Assembly: GCA_963667375.1 (NCBI GenBank)
Contig: OY763323.1
Span: 2,728,001 to 2,792,000, forward strand
DNA: 64,000 nt
Reading direction: 5' to 3'
Origin: G963556115 sp963667375
GTDB taxonomy: Bacteria; Planctomycetota; SZUA-567
A program made the translations under genes and the position numbers. A model generated the notes under the pieces. It had not been told where the DNA came from. It ran no database searches and was given only the letters and a program-made list of their open reading frames with translations. Of this stretch, positions 24,720 through 33,631 are shown one piece after another. Every line of letters starts with the position of its first letter. The stretch's first letter is position 1.

Positions 24720-25712
24720 ATGAGTGCGCGGGACGATGACAGACCTTTTGAAGCGGATGTTGATTTTTCAAAACAGCGGGAATATTATTCTGAATTTGCG
24801 CCGCTTAGAAACTATTTCTTTGATTGGATCTCCGCAATATACTGGGAGCTTCAGGGGGCGTGTGGCCCTTTTGAGTATGCGACCAGAGTTTGTGTAGCCA
24901 GAGATATTCTCGAAAAAATTAATACTGATTATGCTATGTCCTCGCATTTACTTCTGAAAAAGATTTTGAAGAATCTTTTCCCTTATGATCAGATAAGGGA
25001 TTCAAATTCACCATCTCTGCGTACAATTTTAGGAAATCAACGTGGAAAGGTGCGATTAAATAAATTTCGCACGCTTCAGGATCATTGTGTCAGGAGTTCT
25101 CAACTGATCGCTTTACGTTATAAGGTGTTGGCAAATGCGTTCTGCTCCGAAGTTCGTAACATTGTCAAGTTGCTGCGGGAGAAAATAAACGAAGATGAAC
25201 TGCCGGTTTATAACAACTTGGGCAAGGAATGTGCCGACCGCTGTCAGGACACACTTAAAGAACTGATTAGAACCAGAAACCAGTATTATCTCAATTATCC
25301 TGAAGAGCATTTGAGGTCTGTATCGAATGCAACAATCAAAAATGAGGACAATCTGAAAAAACGCAGTGATATGCCGAAGGATTTGGAACCTGAATACATC
25401 TTTCGTATGATAGCGAAGAATACAACGAGCATTAGAAACGAGTTGCAGGCGGTACTGATCCAGTCAAAGGATATCTGTGCAACTATTGAGGCAAGAAAAA
25501 AGCAATATTATGCTGAGATTAATGAACTCCTGATTATGCTGTCTACTATAAGAAATTACGTGTCTGATGGTCCTTTTGATGAAATTTCAGCAATTATTAC
25601 GGAATTGGGGCGGTTTGTTGATGATAAGTATGCGTACAAAAACTATCTCCCTGGGGACATATTAAGCGATATTGAAAAGGGAAATTCTCTCTATAAGAAT
25701 GGATATCTTTAG
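24720..25712 (+). CDS. Hypothetical helical protein upstream of the Rnf cluster
   Basis: A 330-residue soluble protein starting MSARDDDRPFEADVDFSKQ; a TTG two codons upstream, with AGG 5 nt before it, is also possible. I do not recognise a family. It has no signal peptide or TM and is rich in charged, probably alpha-helical stretches, including YKVLANAFCSEVRNIVKLLR and AIITELGRFVDD. It contains several scattered Cys residues without a metal-binding spacing. It has its own promoter and is separated from rnfE by 156 nt with a weak hairpin, so it is probably not part of the Rnf transcript proper. Confidence 0.75.
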   Translation: MSARDDDRPFEADVDFSKQREYYSEFAPLRNYFFDWISAIYWELQGACGPFEYATRVCVARDILEKINTDYAMSSHLLLKKILKNLFPYDQIRDSNSPSLRTILGNQRGKVRLNKFRTLQDHCVRSSQLIALRYKVLANAFCSEVRNIVKLLREKINEDELPVYNNLGKECADRCQDTLKELIRTRNQYYLNYPEEHLRSVSNATIKNEDNLKKRSDMPKDLEPEYIFRMIAKNTTSIRNELQAVLIQSKDICATIEARKKQYYAEINELLIMLSTIRNYVSDGPFDEISAIITELGRFVDDKYAYKNYLPGDILSDIEKGNSLYKNGYL

Positions 25713-25746
25713 TCACCGTCAAAGGCGAACAGGTTTTGCATGAACT

Positions 25747-25771
25747 CGATAAATTTTTATCGTAATTTTTT
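25747..25771 (+). terminator. Weak hairpin with T-tract before rnfE
   Basis: The arms CGATAAA and TTTATCG are followed by TAATTTTTT. The AT-rich stem is weak and would only partly separate the upstream gene from the Rnf cluster. Confidence 0.45.
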
Positions 25772-25868
25772 GCTTGCTTCCGTATATTACTACCATAAAA
25801 TCGTATTATCTTCATTTGATTTGTTTTAAAATATTTATTATAACTATTCTGAAATACTAGGAGTTGCT

Positions 25869-26549
25869 GTGAGCATTGCAAAGGAATTTTCAAAGGGACT
25901 GATTCGTGAAAATCCAGTATTGGTACTGCTGTTGGGTTTATGTCCGACTCTGGCAGTAACGACAGGAGTCTCTAATGCTGTTGGAATGGGATTTGCCGCG
26001 ACATTTGTTCTTATCTGTTCCAATCTTCTTATTTCAATCTGTAAAAAAGGGATTCCAAAAGAAATAAGAATCCCGATTTTTATTGTTATCATCGCAACTT
26101 TTGTAACAGTAGTGAAACTTATCATGGCGGCGTATTTTCCGGCTCTTAAAGCTTCTCTCGGTATTTTTCTGGCTCTTATCGTTGTAAACTGTATTATTCT
26201 CGGGCGAGCGGAAGCTTTTGCTTTTAAACGCGGAATTGTTGAAAGTATGTTTGATGGCGTAGGTATGGGGTTAGGATTTACTCTGGCGTTGTGCTTAATA
26301 TCTTTTTTCCGTGAAATTCTAGGCGGTGGAACTTTTTACGGTATACCTCTCGCTGACGGGCTTTCTGATTATACTCAGAAAATATTTATTCTTTCTCCCG
26401 GCGGTTTCTTGACTGTAGGGCTTATTCTTGCTACGGCAGCTTATTTCAAAAACCGGAGTGATCGTCGTTTGCAGATTCATAAAAATTTAAATCACGGTCG
26501 TGTTGAGCGCGAGAAGAAACTACTCTCCGGTGTTGATGTTGTTAAGTAA
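25869..26549 (+). CDS. rnfE: Rnf complex membrane subunit RnfE
   Basis: A 226-residue polytopic protein starting at GTG 25869 behind AGGAG. The opening KGLIRENPVLVLLLGLCPTLAV, the central NCIILGRAEAFAF and FFREILGGGTFYG are RnfE/NqrD signatures. The paired Cys in GLCPTLA and VNCIIL match those that bind the intramembrane [2Fe-2S] cluster between RnfA and RnfE/NqrD-E. The complex couples ferredoxin:NAD+ electron transfer to Na+ or H+ translocation. It is the first gene of the E-A-B-C-D order seen here. Confidence 0.94.
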   Translation: MSIAKEFSKGLIRENPVLVLLLGLCPTLAVTTGVSNAVGMGFAATFVLICSNLLISICKKGIPKEIRIPIFIVIIATFVTVVKLIMAAYFPALKASLGIFLALIVVNCIILGRAEAFAFKRGIVESMFDGVGMGLGFTLALCLISFFREILGGGTFYGIPLADGLSDYTQKIFILSPGGFLTVGLILATAAYFKNRSDRRLQIHKNLNHGRVEREKKLLSGVDVVK

Positions 26550-26604
26550 TCAGGCGTAAGTGCCTGTCAGCGGTGTATGTGTTAGCTACATAAGGGAAAA
26601 GGTA

Positions 26605-27234
26605 ATGGAATTTACATTTGAGCAGTATTTTGCGTTGATGTTCGGGCTTATCTTTACTCAGAACTTTGTCCTGAGCCAGTTTCTCGGGCTTTGTCCATTT
26701 TTTGGGGTGAGTAAAAACCGTGATGCTGCACTTGGTATGGGCTGTGCAGTAATATTTGTAATGACTATGGCGTCGGTGGTTACAATGCTGATTTACAAAG
26801 GTTTATTTTTACATCCGTCGCTTCAAAAGTATCATATGGAGCAATATCTTGATATTGTATCTTTTATTCTCGTTATCGCCTCACTGGTGCAGTTTGTAGA
26901 AATTGTTCTCAAAAAAGTGGCACCTGCATTATATCAAACTCTTGGAATATATCTTCCACTAATAACAACTAACTGTGCGGTTCTTGGTGTAACTCAGATG
27001 AAACTGACAGAATTTTCAAACCCTGCCTATTCTCTGGCGCAGGCAGTCTGGTATCAGGGCCTTCTCGGTGTCTTTGGGGGTATAGGTTTCACCCTTGCCA
27101 TATATCTTATGGCGGGAGTACGCGAAAGACTTCAGTCTGCTCCTATTCCTGAAAGCATGAAAGGAATGCCGATCGCTTTCATGGCCGGATGCTGTATGGC
27201 GCTTGCGTTCTTCGGTTTCCAGGGCTTTATTTAG
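26605..27234 (+). CDS. rnfA: Rnf complex membrane subunit RnfA
   Basis: A 209-residue protein starting MEFTFEQYFALMFG. An upstream in-frame extension to 26560 lacks a good site, whereas AAAAGG precedes this ATG. Six TM spans are expected, in inverted topology relative to RnfE. The motifs NFVLSQFLGLCPFFGVSK and TTNCAVLGV carry the two cluster Cys residues that pair with those of RnfE. It lies between rnfE and rnfB with short gaps, consistent with one transcript. Confidence 0.95.
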   Translation: MEFTFEQYFALMFGLIFTQNFVLSQFLGLCPFFGVSKNRDAALGMGCAVIFVMTMASVVTMLIYKGLFLHPSLQKYHMEQYLDIVSFILVIASLVQFVEIVLKKVAPALYQTLGIYLPLITTNCAVLGVTQMKLTEFSNPAYSLAQAVWYQGLLGVFGGIGFTLAIYLMAGVRERLQSAPIPESMKGMPIAFMAGCCMALAFFGFQGFI

Positions 27235-27307
27235 TTGCTAGTTTTGAAGTTTGTGGCATCACTTGAATTTTATACGATTATTAATATATAAGCGAATGGT
27301 TGGATAA

Positions 27308-28159
27308 ATGGATATAATTGCAATTGTTACTCCTGTGTTAATTATGGCGGTGCTCGGGGCTATATTGGGGCTGATCCTCGCTTTTGCGTCCAAGAAATTT
27401 CATGTAGAGGTCGACCCAAGAACAGAAGAGGTTGGAGAGGCACTTCCGGGTGCAAATTGTGGGGCCTGCGGGTTCGCCGGCTGTGCCGCGTACGCTGAGG
27501 CGATTGTCGAAAAGGGCGCGCCGATTAATCTTTGTGCTCCTGGTGCTTCTGCTGTTGTTGAAGAGATCGGTAAGATCATGGGGGTAACGGCTACGGCTAG
27601 TGAACCGAATTTTGCGGTAGTTCAGTGCGACGGTAACGGGGTAAAAAACCGTTTCAAGTATTCCGGGGTTACAACCTGTAAAGCAGCGAGCGTGATGGGT
27701 TTGGCAGGTGCTTTTCAGGATTGCCCATATGGATGTCTGGGGCTAGGGAGCTGTATTGAGGCCTGTCCATTTGGTGCAATGAAGCTGAATGAAAATAATA
27801 TTGTTGAGATAGATGAAACGCTCTGTGCAGGTTGTGGTAAATGTGTTGAGGTCTGCCCGCGCCATTTGATCAGGCTTGACCCTGAGAGCCGGGTAATTGT
27901 CGTCAGGTGTCAGAATCATGATAAAGGGGCGAAAGCTAATAAACAATGTAATCATGCCTGTATCGCCTGTCAGAAATGTGTAAAAGAGTGTCCGTTTGAT
28001 GCTATTCACATTGTTGATAATCTAGCAGTAATTGATTATGAGAAATGTAAACTCTGCGGCAAATGTGTAGCAGTGTGTCCGAAGAGTCTTATTGTAAATC
28101 TTCGAGCTGACCGTAAACAGCGGCGTGCGGAAAGAATAGACAGGGAAAATAATCTCTAA
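27308..28159 (+). CDS. rnfB: Rnf complex iron-sulfur subunit RnfB
   Basis: A 283-residue subunit with an N-terminal TM (IVTPVLIMAVLGAILGLILAF). An Fe-S domain follows, containing GANCGACGFAGCAAYAEAI and a later Cys (NLCAPG). Four ferredoxin-like motifs come after it: CLGLGSCIEACP, CAGCGKCVEVCP, CIACQKCVKECP and CKLCGKCVAVCP. The proteobacterial form has two, so this is the long, cluster-rich type known from anaerobes. RnfB is the entry point for electrons from reduced ferredoxin. Confidence 0.95.
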   Translation: MDIIAIVTPVLIMAVLGAILGLILAFASKKFHVEVDPRTEEVGEALPGANCGACGFAGCAAYAEAIVEKGAPINLCAPGASAVVEEIGKIMGVTATASEPNFAVVQCDGNGVKNRFKYSGVTTCKAASVMGLAGAFQDCPYGCLGLGSCIEACPFGAMKLNENNIVEIDETLCAGCGKCVEVCPRHLIRLDPESRVIVVRCQNHDKGAKANKQCNHACIACQKCVKECPFDAIHIVDNLAVIDYEKCKLCGKCVAVCPKSLIVNLRADRKQRRAERIDRENNL

Positions 28160-28222
28160 ATATGTATTAATGTAGATGATGGTGTTTGTGCAGAGTATTT
28201 TATTCAGAAGAGATGATTTAAA

Positions 28223-29557
28223 ATGAAAAAAATGTTCAGAGGTGGGGTTCATCCTCATGATTATAAAGAGTTTTCCAAAGATTCTAAGATTGAGGTTGCT
28301 GAGGTTCCTGAACTGCTGACCGTCTCGTTGCAGCAGCATATTGGTGCGCCGGCTAAAGCCTGTGTTGCGGTGGGACAGGTTGTTAAGCGGGGTACTGTTA
28401 TCGGTGAGGCAGGTGGTTTTGTGTCTGCAGCTGTTCACAGCCCGGTTTCTGGAACGGTTAAAAGAATAGAAGCGATAACTCATCCAATGGGTATGAAATG
28501 CATGGGAATTGTCATAGAGAATGACGGTCAGGAGCTGTGGGAAGATGGCTGCAATGTTGAGCCGGATCTGACCAAAGAGTATACTCCTGAAGATATCAAG
28601 AGTGCGGTTATGTGGGCAGGTATTGTTGGTATGGGTGGGGCTACTTTCCCAACGCATGTCAAGCTGTCGCCTCCGCCTGAGAAGAAGATTGATACGGTAA
28701 TTCTAAATGGTGTCGAGTGTGAGCCGTTTCTTACCGCTGACCATCGTCTGATGCTTGAAAGCCCTGAAACAATTTGTCTGGGGCTGAAACTTCTGGTCAA
28801 ACAGCTAGGTGCCAGTAAGGCATATATTGGTATTGAAGAGAATAAACCCGATGCTTTTGCTATGATCTCAAAAACTCTGCAGGACATGGGTGGATTTGCT
28901 GAGGCAAAGCTGCTCAGGGTTATGTATCCTCAGGGCGCTGAAAAGCAGTTGATCTTTGCTTGTACCGGGCGTGAAGTGCCAAGCGGTGGTCTGCCTATGG
29001 ATGCCGGGGTGTGCGTTAATAATGTCGCTACAGCCCATGCGATTTATGAGGCGGTTTATAGAAAACGCCCTCTTACTGAGAGAATTGTTTCGGTTACTGG
29101 TCCTGGCGTTGCGAAACCATCAAATTTTCTTGCCAGAATAGGTACTCCTGCAAGCTTTCTTTTGGAAAAATGCGGCTACGACGAGGTGAAAACCAATAAA
29201 CTTATTTATGGCGGTCCGATGATGGGGGCGGCACATTTTGATATTTCAATGCCGGTCAATAAGGGAATGAGTGGAATTCTCGCTCTTACCGATCAGAAAG
29301 CGTATAATTACAGTCCGTGCATAAGGTGTGGTCGATGCGTTGATGTCTGTCCGATAAGTCTAATCCCAAGTGAGTTCAGTATTCTAGGGGAGCGGGGTAA
29401 GTTCCTTGCCGCACAGGAGTTTAATGTGCTTGATTGTATAGAATGCGGCTGTTGTTCATATATTTGTCCGTCACGACGTCCGATTGTGCAGTGGATAAAG
29501 GTTGCCAAAGGGGAACTGGCTAAAGAGCGTGCCAAAAAGCAGGCGGCTAAAAAATAG
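28223..29557 (+). CDS. rnfC: Rnf complex NADH/FMN and Fe-S subunit RnfC
   Basis: A 444-residue peripheral subunit. An N-terminal barrel (GGVHPHDYKEFS...VPELLTVSLQQHIGAPAKACV) is followed by the NADH/FMN-binding Rossmann-like region (GIVGMGGATFPTHVKL and NGVECEPFLTADHRLM). Two cluster motifs, CIRCGRCVDVCP and CIECGCCSYICP, lie near residues 366-415. All are standard RnfC features. It exchanges electrons with NAD+ and does not need a long C-terminal extension, which is absent. Stop of rnfB to start of rnfC is 63 nt. Confidence 0.95.
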   Translation: MKKMFRGGVHPHDYKEFSKDSKIEVAEVPELLTVSLQQHIGAPAKACVAVGQVVKRGTVIGEAGGFVSAAVHSPVSGTVKRIEAITHPMGMKCMGIVIENDGQELWEDGCNVEPDLTKEYTPEDIKSAVMWAGIVGMGGATFPTHVKLSPPPEKKIDTVILNGVECEPFLTADHRLMLESPETICLGLKLLVKQLGASKAYIGIEENKPDAFAMISKTLQDMGGFAEAKLLRVMYPQGAEKQLIFACTGREVPSGGLPMDAGVCVNNVATAHAIYEAVYRKRPLTERIVSVTGPGVAKPSNFLARIGTPASFLLEKCGYDEVKTNKLIYGGPMMGAAHFDISMPVNKGMSGILALTDQKAYNYSPCIRCGRCVDVCPISLIPSEFSILGERGKFLAAQEFNVLDCIECGCCSYICPSRRPIVQWIKVAKGELAKERAKKQAAKK

Positions 29558-29610
29558 TTTAAATTTTAATTAGTAGATTTATGATATATTATATTTAGGT
29601 ATTCTTACTC

Positions 29611-30795
29611 ATGAATGATCCAAAAACAAATTATATTGTCTCAGCAGCACCGCATCTGAAGGCTAAAGACAGCACTGAATCGATAATGCGCAATGTCTGC
29701 CTGGCTCTGATACCGGCTTTTCTGGTTGGGTTTTATGTGTTTGGCTGGTATGCGATGCTGATTACTCTCTTGAGCATTGCATCTTGTGTGCTGACAGAAG
29801 TTATCTGCCAGAAAATGCGTGGAACAGCGGTCACTATTCACGATTATTCTGCTATAGTCAGTGGTATGCTGCTCGCTGCAGTACTTCCGCCTAATGTAAG
29901 CTGGTGGGTGCCGGTGATAGGCGGCGTGTTTGCAATGGGTGTGGTTAAACAGGCTTTTGGCGGTCTTGGCAGTAATATCTGGAATCCAGCGCTGGCGGCG
30001 CGAGCTTTCTTGCAGGTATCAATCCCTACGCAGCTGAATTCACCAAGCTGGCCTATGATTAAAGAGCATGGCCTTGGGTTCTTCCAGCGGCTGGGAATTA
30101 CAATGAATGGATCTTTCAGTGATTACATGAAATCATCTGCTGATGTAGTCAGTCATGCGACTCAAGCCGGTGATGCGGCAGTGTCAGTTATGACCAAGGT
30201 TGATGTTGTTTCGCAGGCGACTCCGCTGACAAAAATGATGTTGCTCTCGGCCGATAAAGCGACTGCTGCTGCCGGGGCAACCGTTCAGCATATTATCCCG
30301 GATTATCTCTCCGTTGTCTGGAAGAGTTTTATTGGGTTTGAGCCTGGTTGTATTGCTGAGATTTCTGCGCTGGCACTTATTCTTGGTGGCGTGTACCTGC
30401 TGCTAAAGAAGATTATAACCTGGGAGACACCTGTTGTATATCTCCTTACAGTTGCAGTCCTGACCTGGATTTTTCCCGCTAAAATCGCTATTACTGACGG
30501 TGGCTTTGGTTATACAACCTGGTTTTCCGGGCCGGTACTGTTACAGCTTTTTGGCGGTGGTCTGATGCTGGGGGCGTTCTTCATGGATACAGATTATGTT
30601 ACAACGCCGATGACTCGAAAAGGTAAGATTGTGTTTGCTCTGGGATGTGGTGTTATTACTGCGATGATTCGTATGTATTCATCTGCTTATCCTGAAGGCT
30701 GCTGTTATTCTATTTTGATTATGAATACCTGTGTACCATTGATTGATGCCTGGACCAGACCGAAAAAATTCGGTTCAAAAAAAGCCAGGGCCTGA
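29611..30795 (+). CDS. rnfD: Rnf complex membrane flavoprotein RnfD
   Basis: A 394-residue polytopic protein starting NDPKTNYIVSAAPHLKAKDS, a standard RnfD/NqrB opening. TM segments fill the rest, with the core GLGSNIWNPALAARAFLQVS and FFMDTDYVTTPMTRKGK. The covalent FMN site in RnfD/NqrB is Ser/Thr-Gly-Ala-Thr. Here the best match is VVSQATPL with Thr204, and a second copy DVVSHAT ends at Thr184, exactly 60 nt upstream; Gly is replaced in both. ApbE in the neighbouring operon would attach the flavin. A lipoprotein gene follows after 21 nt. Confidence 0.94.
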   Translation: MNDPKTNYIVSAAPHLKAKDSTESIMRNVCLALIPAFLVGFYVFGWYAMLITLLSIASCVLTEVICQKMRGTAVTIHDYSAIVSGMLLAAVLPPNVSWWVPVIGGVFAMGVVKQAFGGLGSNIWNPALAARAFLQVSIPTQLNSPSWPMIKEHGLGFFQRLGITMNGSFSDYMKSSADVVSHATQAGDAAVSVMTKVDVVSQATPLTKMMLLSADKATAAAGATVQHIIPDYLSVVWKSFIGFEPGCIAEISALALILGGVYLLLKKIITWETPVVYLLTVAVLTWIFPAKIAITDGGFGYTTWFSGPVLLQLFGGGLMLGAFFMDTDYVTTPMTRKGKIVFALGCGVITAMIRMYSSAYPEGCCYSILIMNTCVPLIDAWTRPKKFGSKKARA

Positions 30796-30816
30796 TAATC
30801 ACCGTGGAGTTTATTT

Positions 30817-31755
30817 ATGCATAAACTTTTTGCCGTTTTTTTTATTGCTCTTATTATTGCCGGATGCGGAAATCCGTTAGCCGGTACCAATACTGGATTT
30901 TTACCGGTTGATGGTGATTATCCGGGGCTACACGCTGATGGTAAACGTAAGACCTTTCTGCTGGAAGGTGACCGTGATAAATACCTGGGGAATAATTCTG
31001 TTATTTTTGAGAATTATGGTCTGATAGATTTTTTCCACAATACCTATACTTTGAATGGCTCGGAAAATTATCTTAGTATAGAGTCTTATCATCTTACAGG
31101 TGATAATGGTGCTGCCGGTGTTTTTTATTATTTTGTCAGACGCAAACTCATGACCAAGGGTAAATCCGTTGATGTCGGTTCAGATGGTGTACTTGATGTA
31201 AAAAATGACGGCAGAAATTTATACTTCTTCAAGGGCAGATGGTTCTTTGCAGTTATCTATTCTGGTAAGGGTGAGGTTCCTGATCTTCTGCCAATTGCAA
31301 GGATGATCGCGGCAAAAGTACCTGGCAACAACTGGAAACCAAGAGGTTTCAGATACCTAGAGGTGGACGGGATATCTTCCAAGTATGCTTATGTCAGTGC
31401 GGGAAATGCCATGAATTTTGCGTTCCTGCCTCCTTCTGCTACTACGTTTGTCAGCAGTGTGGGAATGAAATCTAATATTTATGTCTCTACTTTTGCCGAT
31501 GAGAATGATGCGGATAAAGCCGCGGAAGAATATCGCGGTTTCTTGCGGATGGGTGAGAACTATAAGACTGTTTCGGTACCGGTCGATGGCAAGAGCTATC
31601 AGTTGCATCAGGCTATTGATGAAAAAGAAGGCCTGTTGATGTTTATGCTGTATAGAAAAGCGATAATCTCAATTTCACATGTTGAGAATGCCGAGCTGGC
31701 TCAGACATTATTTGAAAGGGTTATCCGAAAGATTAAAGCTGATACGGCCGGTTAG
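30817..31755 (+). CDS. Lipoprotein, DUF6599-like, in the position of RnfG
   Basis: A 312-residue protein with a lipoprotein signal (KLFAVFFIALIIAGCGNP; lipobox IAGC). The mature part has the pattern of the DUF6599 family as far as I can recall: an aromatic Y-G-x-x-D-x-F segment (ENYGLIDFFHNTY), then ENYLSIESYHLTGDNGAAGVFYYFVR, a Gly-rich turn and FKGRWFFAVIYSG. A second half repeats similar themes. It is not RnfG: there is no FMN-binding SGAT/TGAT element. It starts 21 nt after rnfD and ends before a terminator, so it belongs to the Rnf transcript and may be an accessory periplasmic subunit. Confidence 0.62.
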   Translation: MHKLFAVFFIALIIAGCGNPLAGTNTGFLPVDGDYPGLHADGKRKTFLLEGDRDKYLGNNSVIFENYGLIDFFHNTYTLNGSENYLSIESYHLTGDNGAAGVFYYFVRRKLMTKGKSVDVGSDGVLDVKNDGRNLYFFKGRWFFAVIYSGKGEVPDLLPIARMIAAKVPGNNWKPRGFRYLEVDGISSKYAYVSAGNAMNFAFLPPSATTFVSSVGMKSNIYVSTFADENDADKAAEEYRGFLRMGENYKTVSVPVDGKSYQLHQAIDEKEGLLMFMLYRKAIISISHVENAELAQTLFERVIRKIKADTAG

Positions 31756-31797
31756 GTTCGGCTGGTCTGGAATTATAAGGATAAGCTATGGAAATAA

Positions 31798-31838
31798 AAG
31801 CTGCTGTCAGTGATTGATAGCAGCTTCTTTTTATTTTT
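31798..31838 (+). terminator. Terminator of the Rnf cluster
   Basis: The stem AAGCTGCTGTCA / TGATAGCAGCTT (one G-U pair) with a 5-nt loop is followed by CTTTTTATTTTT. It is 43 nt after the lipoprotein stop. Confidence 0.85.
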
Positions 31839-31891
31839 CCCCAAGTTATTGAGGTAGGGTATGTTGATTCGTTTGTATTAAGGAGAAAGTC

Positions 31892-32932
31892 ATGTGGATT
31901 AGAAAACAAATATTCTATACGTTTACAGCCTTACTATTCTCTTTTTCTTCGCTTTATGCTGGTGAAAATCTTGAGGTTGTAGTTTATGCCACAGGCGGAA
32001 CTATAGCCGGCAGTTCTACGAGCAGTACAGACACCACGGATTATTCGGCTGGAGAAATAGGAGTTTCTACATTGATTGCAGCTGTCCCTGAAATTCAGCG
32101 CATTGCGAAAGTTAGCGGGGTGCAGATTTCAAATACCGGAAGTAACAATCTTACTCAGGACATTGTCCTGAAATTAAGTAAGGAGATAAATTTTAAACTT
32201 GATAATAGTGATATCTGTGGTGCGGTTGTGACTCATGGAACAGACACGCTTGAAGAAACTGCTTTTTTCCTTGATCTGACGGTTGACAGCCCCAAGCCGG
32301 TAGTGGTGGTGGGGGCAATGCGTCCGGCTACTGCCGTAAGTGCAGATGGTAATATGAATCTGCTTGAAGCTGTAAGGCTGGCAGTAGAGCCAGATGCGAT
32401 GAATCGTGGAACAATGATAGTACTGAATGATCGTATCGGGTCTGCTTTTTATACAACTAAGACCAATTCCACAATGTTAGATACCTTCAAAGCAAGCGAA
32501 CAGGGGTATATTGGGGCTTTTATCAGTGGCGAGCCATTCTTTTATTATCAGAGTACCAAACCAGTAAATAAGCATCTATTCGATATAAGCACTACGGATA
32601 AATTGCCACTGGTAAAGATTTTATATAGTTATCAGGATCAGGACAGTACCCTGCTTGAAGCGGCTATTGCCCATGGTGCCAAAGGTATTGTCATTGCGGG
32701 TACAGGAAATGGTTCAATACCCAAGATAATGGATGACGCGGTAAACAAGGCAATGGCTGCTGGTATTCCAGTTGTGCGTTCAACCCGTACCGGCAGTGGC
32801 TATGTCAGTCCAAAAAGTGTCGGCATTGGCGCTGGTTTTTTTAATCCTCAAAAGTCAAAGATTCTATTGGAACTTGCGCTGAATGCGGGGGCAAATATGG
32901 CTGAAATCCGAAGTTACTTTGAGGGTAAATGA
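31892..32932 (+). CDS. ansB: Periplasmic L-asparaginase (type II)
   Basis: A 346-residue enzyme with a signal peptide (IFYTFTALLFSFSSLYAG). The first catalytic Thr is in YATGGTIAGSS, the second triad in VVTHGTDTLEETAFFL, and substrate contacts are in VVVGAMRPATAVSADG. The second Thr and Asp of THGTDT are intact. It hydrolyses L-asparagine (and often glutamine) to aspartate and ammonia in the periplasm. A solitary gene with an AAGGAG site and a hairpin about 80 nt downstream. Confidence 0.95.
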   Translation: MWIRKQIFYTFTALLFSFSSLYAGENLEVVVYATGGTIAGSSTSSTDTTDYSAGEIGVSTLIAAVPEIQRIAKVSGVQISNTGSNNLTQDIVLKLSKEINFKLDNSDICGAVVTHGTDTLEETAFFLDLTVDSPKPVVVVGAMRPATAVSADGNMNLLEAVRLAVEPDAMNRGTMIVLNDRIGSAFYTTKTNSTMLDTFKASEQGYIGAFISGEPFFYYQSTKPVNKHLFDISTTDKLPLVKILYSYQDQDSTLLEAAIAHGAKGIVIAGTGNGSIPKIMDDAVNKAMAAGIPVVRSTRTGSGYVSPKSVGIGAGFFNPQKSKILLELALNAGANMAEIRSYFEGK

Positions 32933-33014
32933 TTTTTTGGGTTTTAGGTCTTAGGTTTTATCTTAGATCAGATAATATCCGAATGAAGCAGTCTGGTGCG
33001 AGTGTTTAAGTTTT

Positions 33015-33053
33015 TTGTGAGGCGAACGTTATTAATGTTCGCCTCACAATTTT
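33015..33053 (+). terminator. Terminator hairpin between ansB and mntP
   Basis: Perfect 13-nt arms (TTGTGAGGCGAAC / GTTCGCCTCACAA) with a 9-nt loop are followed by TTTT. It lies between convergent genes, directly abutting the mntP stop. Confidence 0.78.
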
Positions 33054-33624
33054 AACAGCCGTTAATCAGGTGTTCAATAAGTATCTTTAATCCGAGTGCG
33101 ATCAGAATAAGTCCCCCGAGAATTTCCAGTTTTGCAGTATTGAAAATATGCCCGTATCTGTTACCAAGCCAGACACCTGAAAAAGACATTATAAAAGTTA
33201 TGATACCAATTATAAGAACCGGCAGAAATATATTAATATTGATAACCGAGAGCGTCAGACCGACAACCAGCGCGTCAATACTGGTTGCTACCGCTAGCGC
33301 AAAAAGTATATGAATATTGAGGGGATTTGATTCCTTCTCAACTTGTTCATCTATTTTTAAACCTTCATAGATCATTTTTGCGCCAATAAGACCGAGCAAG
33401 GCGAAGGCAATCCAATGGTCGATCGTAATAATGAATTCCCGGGCTCTGCCCCCGATAAGCCAGCCGATAACCGGCATTATTGCCTGAAACGCCCCGAAGG
33501 TTGCAGCTATAATCAGCGCATGGCGTATTTTCATATTCTTAATTGAAATACCGCTAGTCACCGATACTGCAAAAGCATCCATTGCCAGACCAAATCCGAC
33601 GAAACAAAAATATATCCAATCCAT
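33052..33624 (-). CDS. mntP: Manganese efflux protein MntP
   Basis: A 190-residue protein with six TM segments in two inverted repeats. Conserved acidic metal residues are in GFGLAMDAFAVSVTSG and in the second repeat ATSIDALVVGLTLS, as in the MntP (YebN) family. It exports Mn2+ when the ion is in excess. No yybP-ykoY riboswitch is seen upstream because it follows the DsbD-like gene by only 8 nt, so the two are co-transcribed. Confidence 0.94.
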   Translation of the reverse strand: MDWIYFCFVGFGLAMDAFAVSVTSGISIKNMKIRHALIIAATFGAFQAIMPVIGWLIGGRAREFIITIDHWIAFALLGLIGAKMIYEGLKIDEQVEKESNPLNIHILFALAVATSIDALVVGLTLSVININIFLPVLIIGIITFIMSFSGVWLGNRYGHIFNTAKLEILGGLILIALGLKILIEHLINGC

Positions 33625-33631
33625 TGTATGC

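Noticed and set aside
30817..31755. Lipoprotein after rnfD considered as RnfG
   Set aside because: It lacks the FMN-binding S/T-G-A-T element and the RnfG fold pattern, and fits a DUF6599-like lipoprotein better.
33625..33631. Manganese (yybP-ykoY) riboswitch upstream of mntP
   Set aside because: Only 8 nt separate mntP from the upstream gene, leaving no room for the element.
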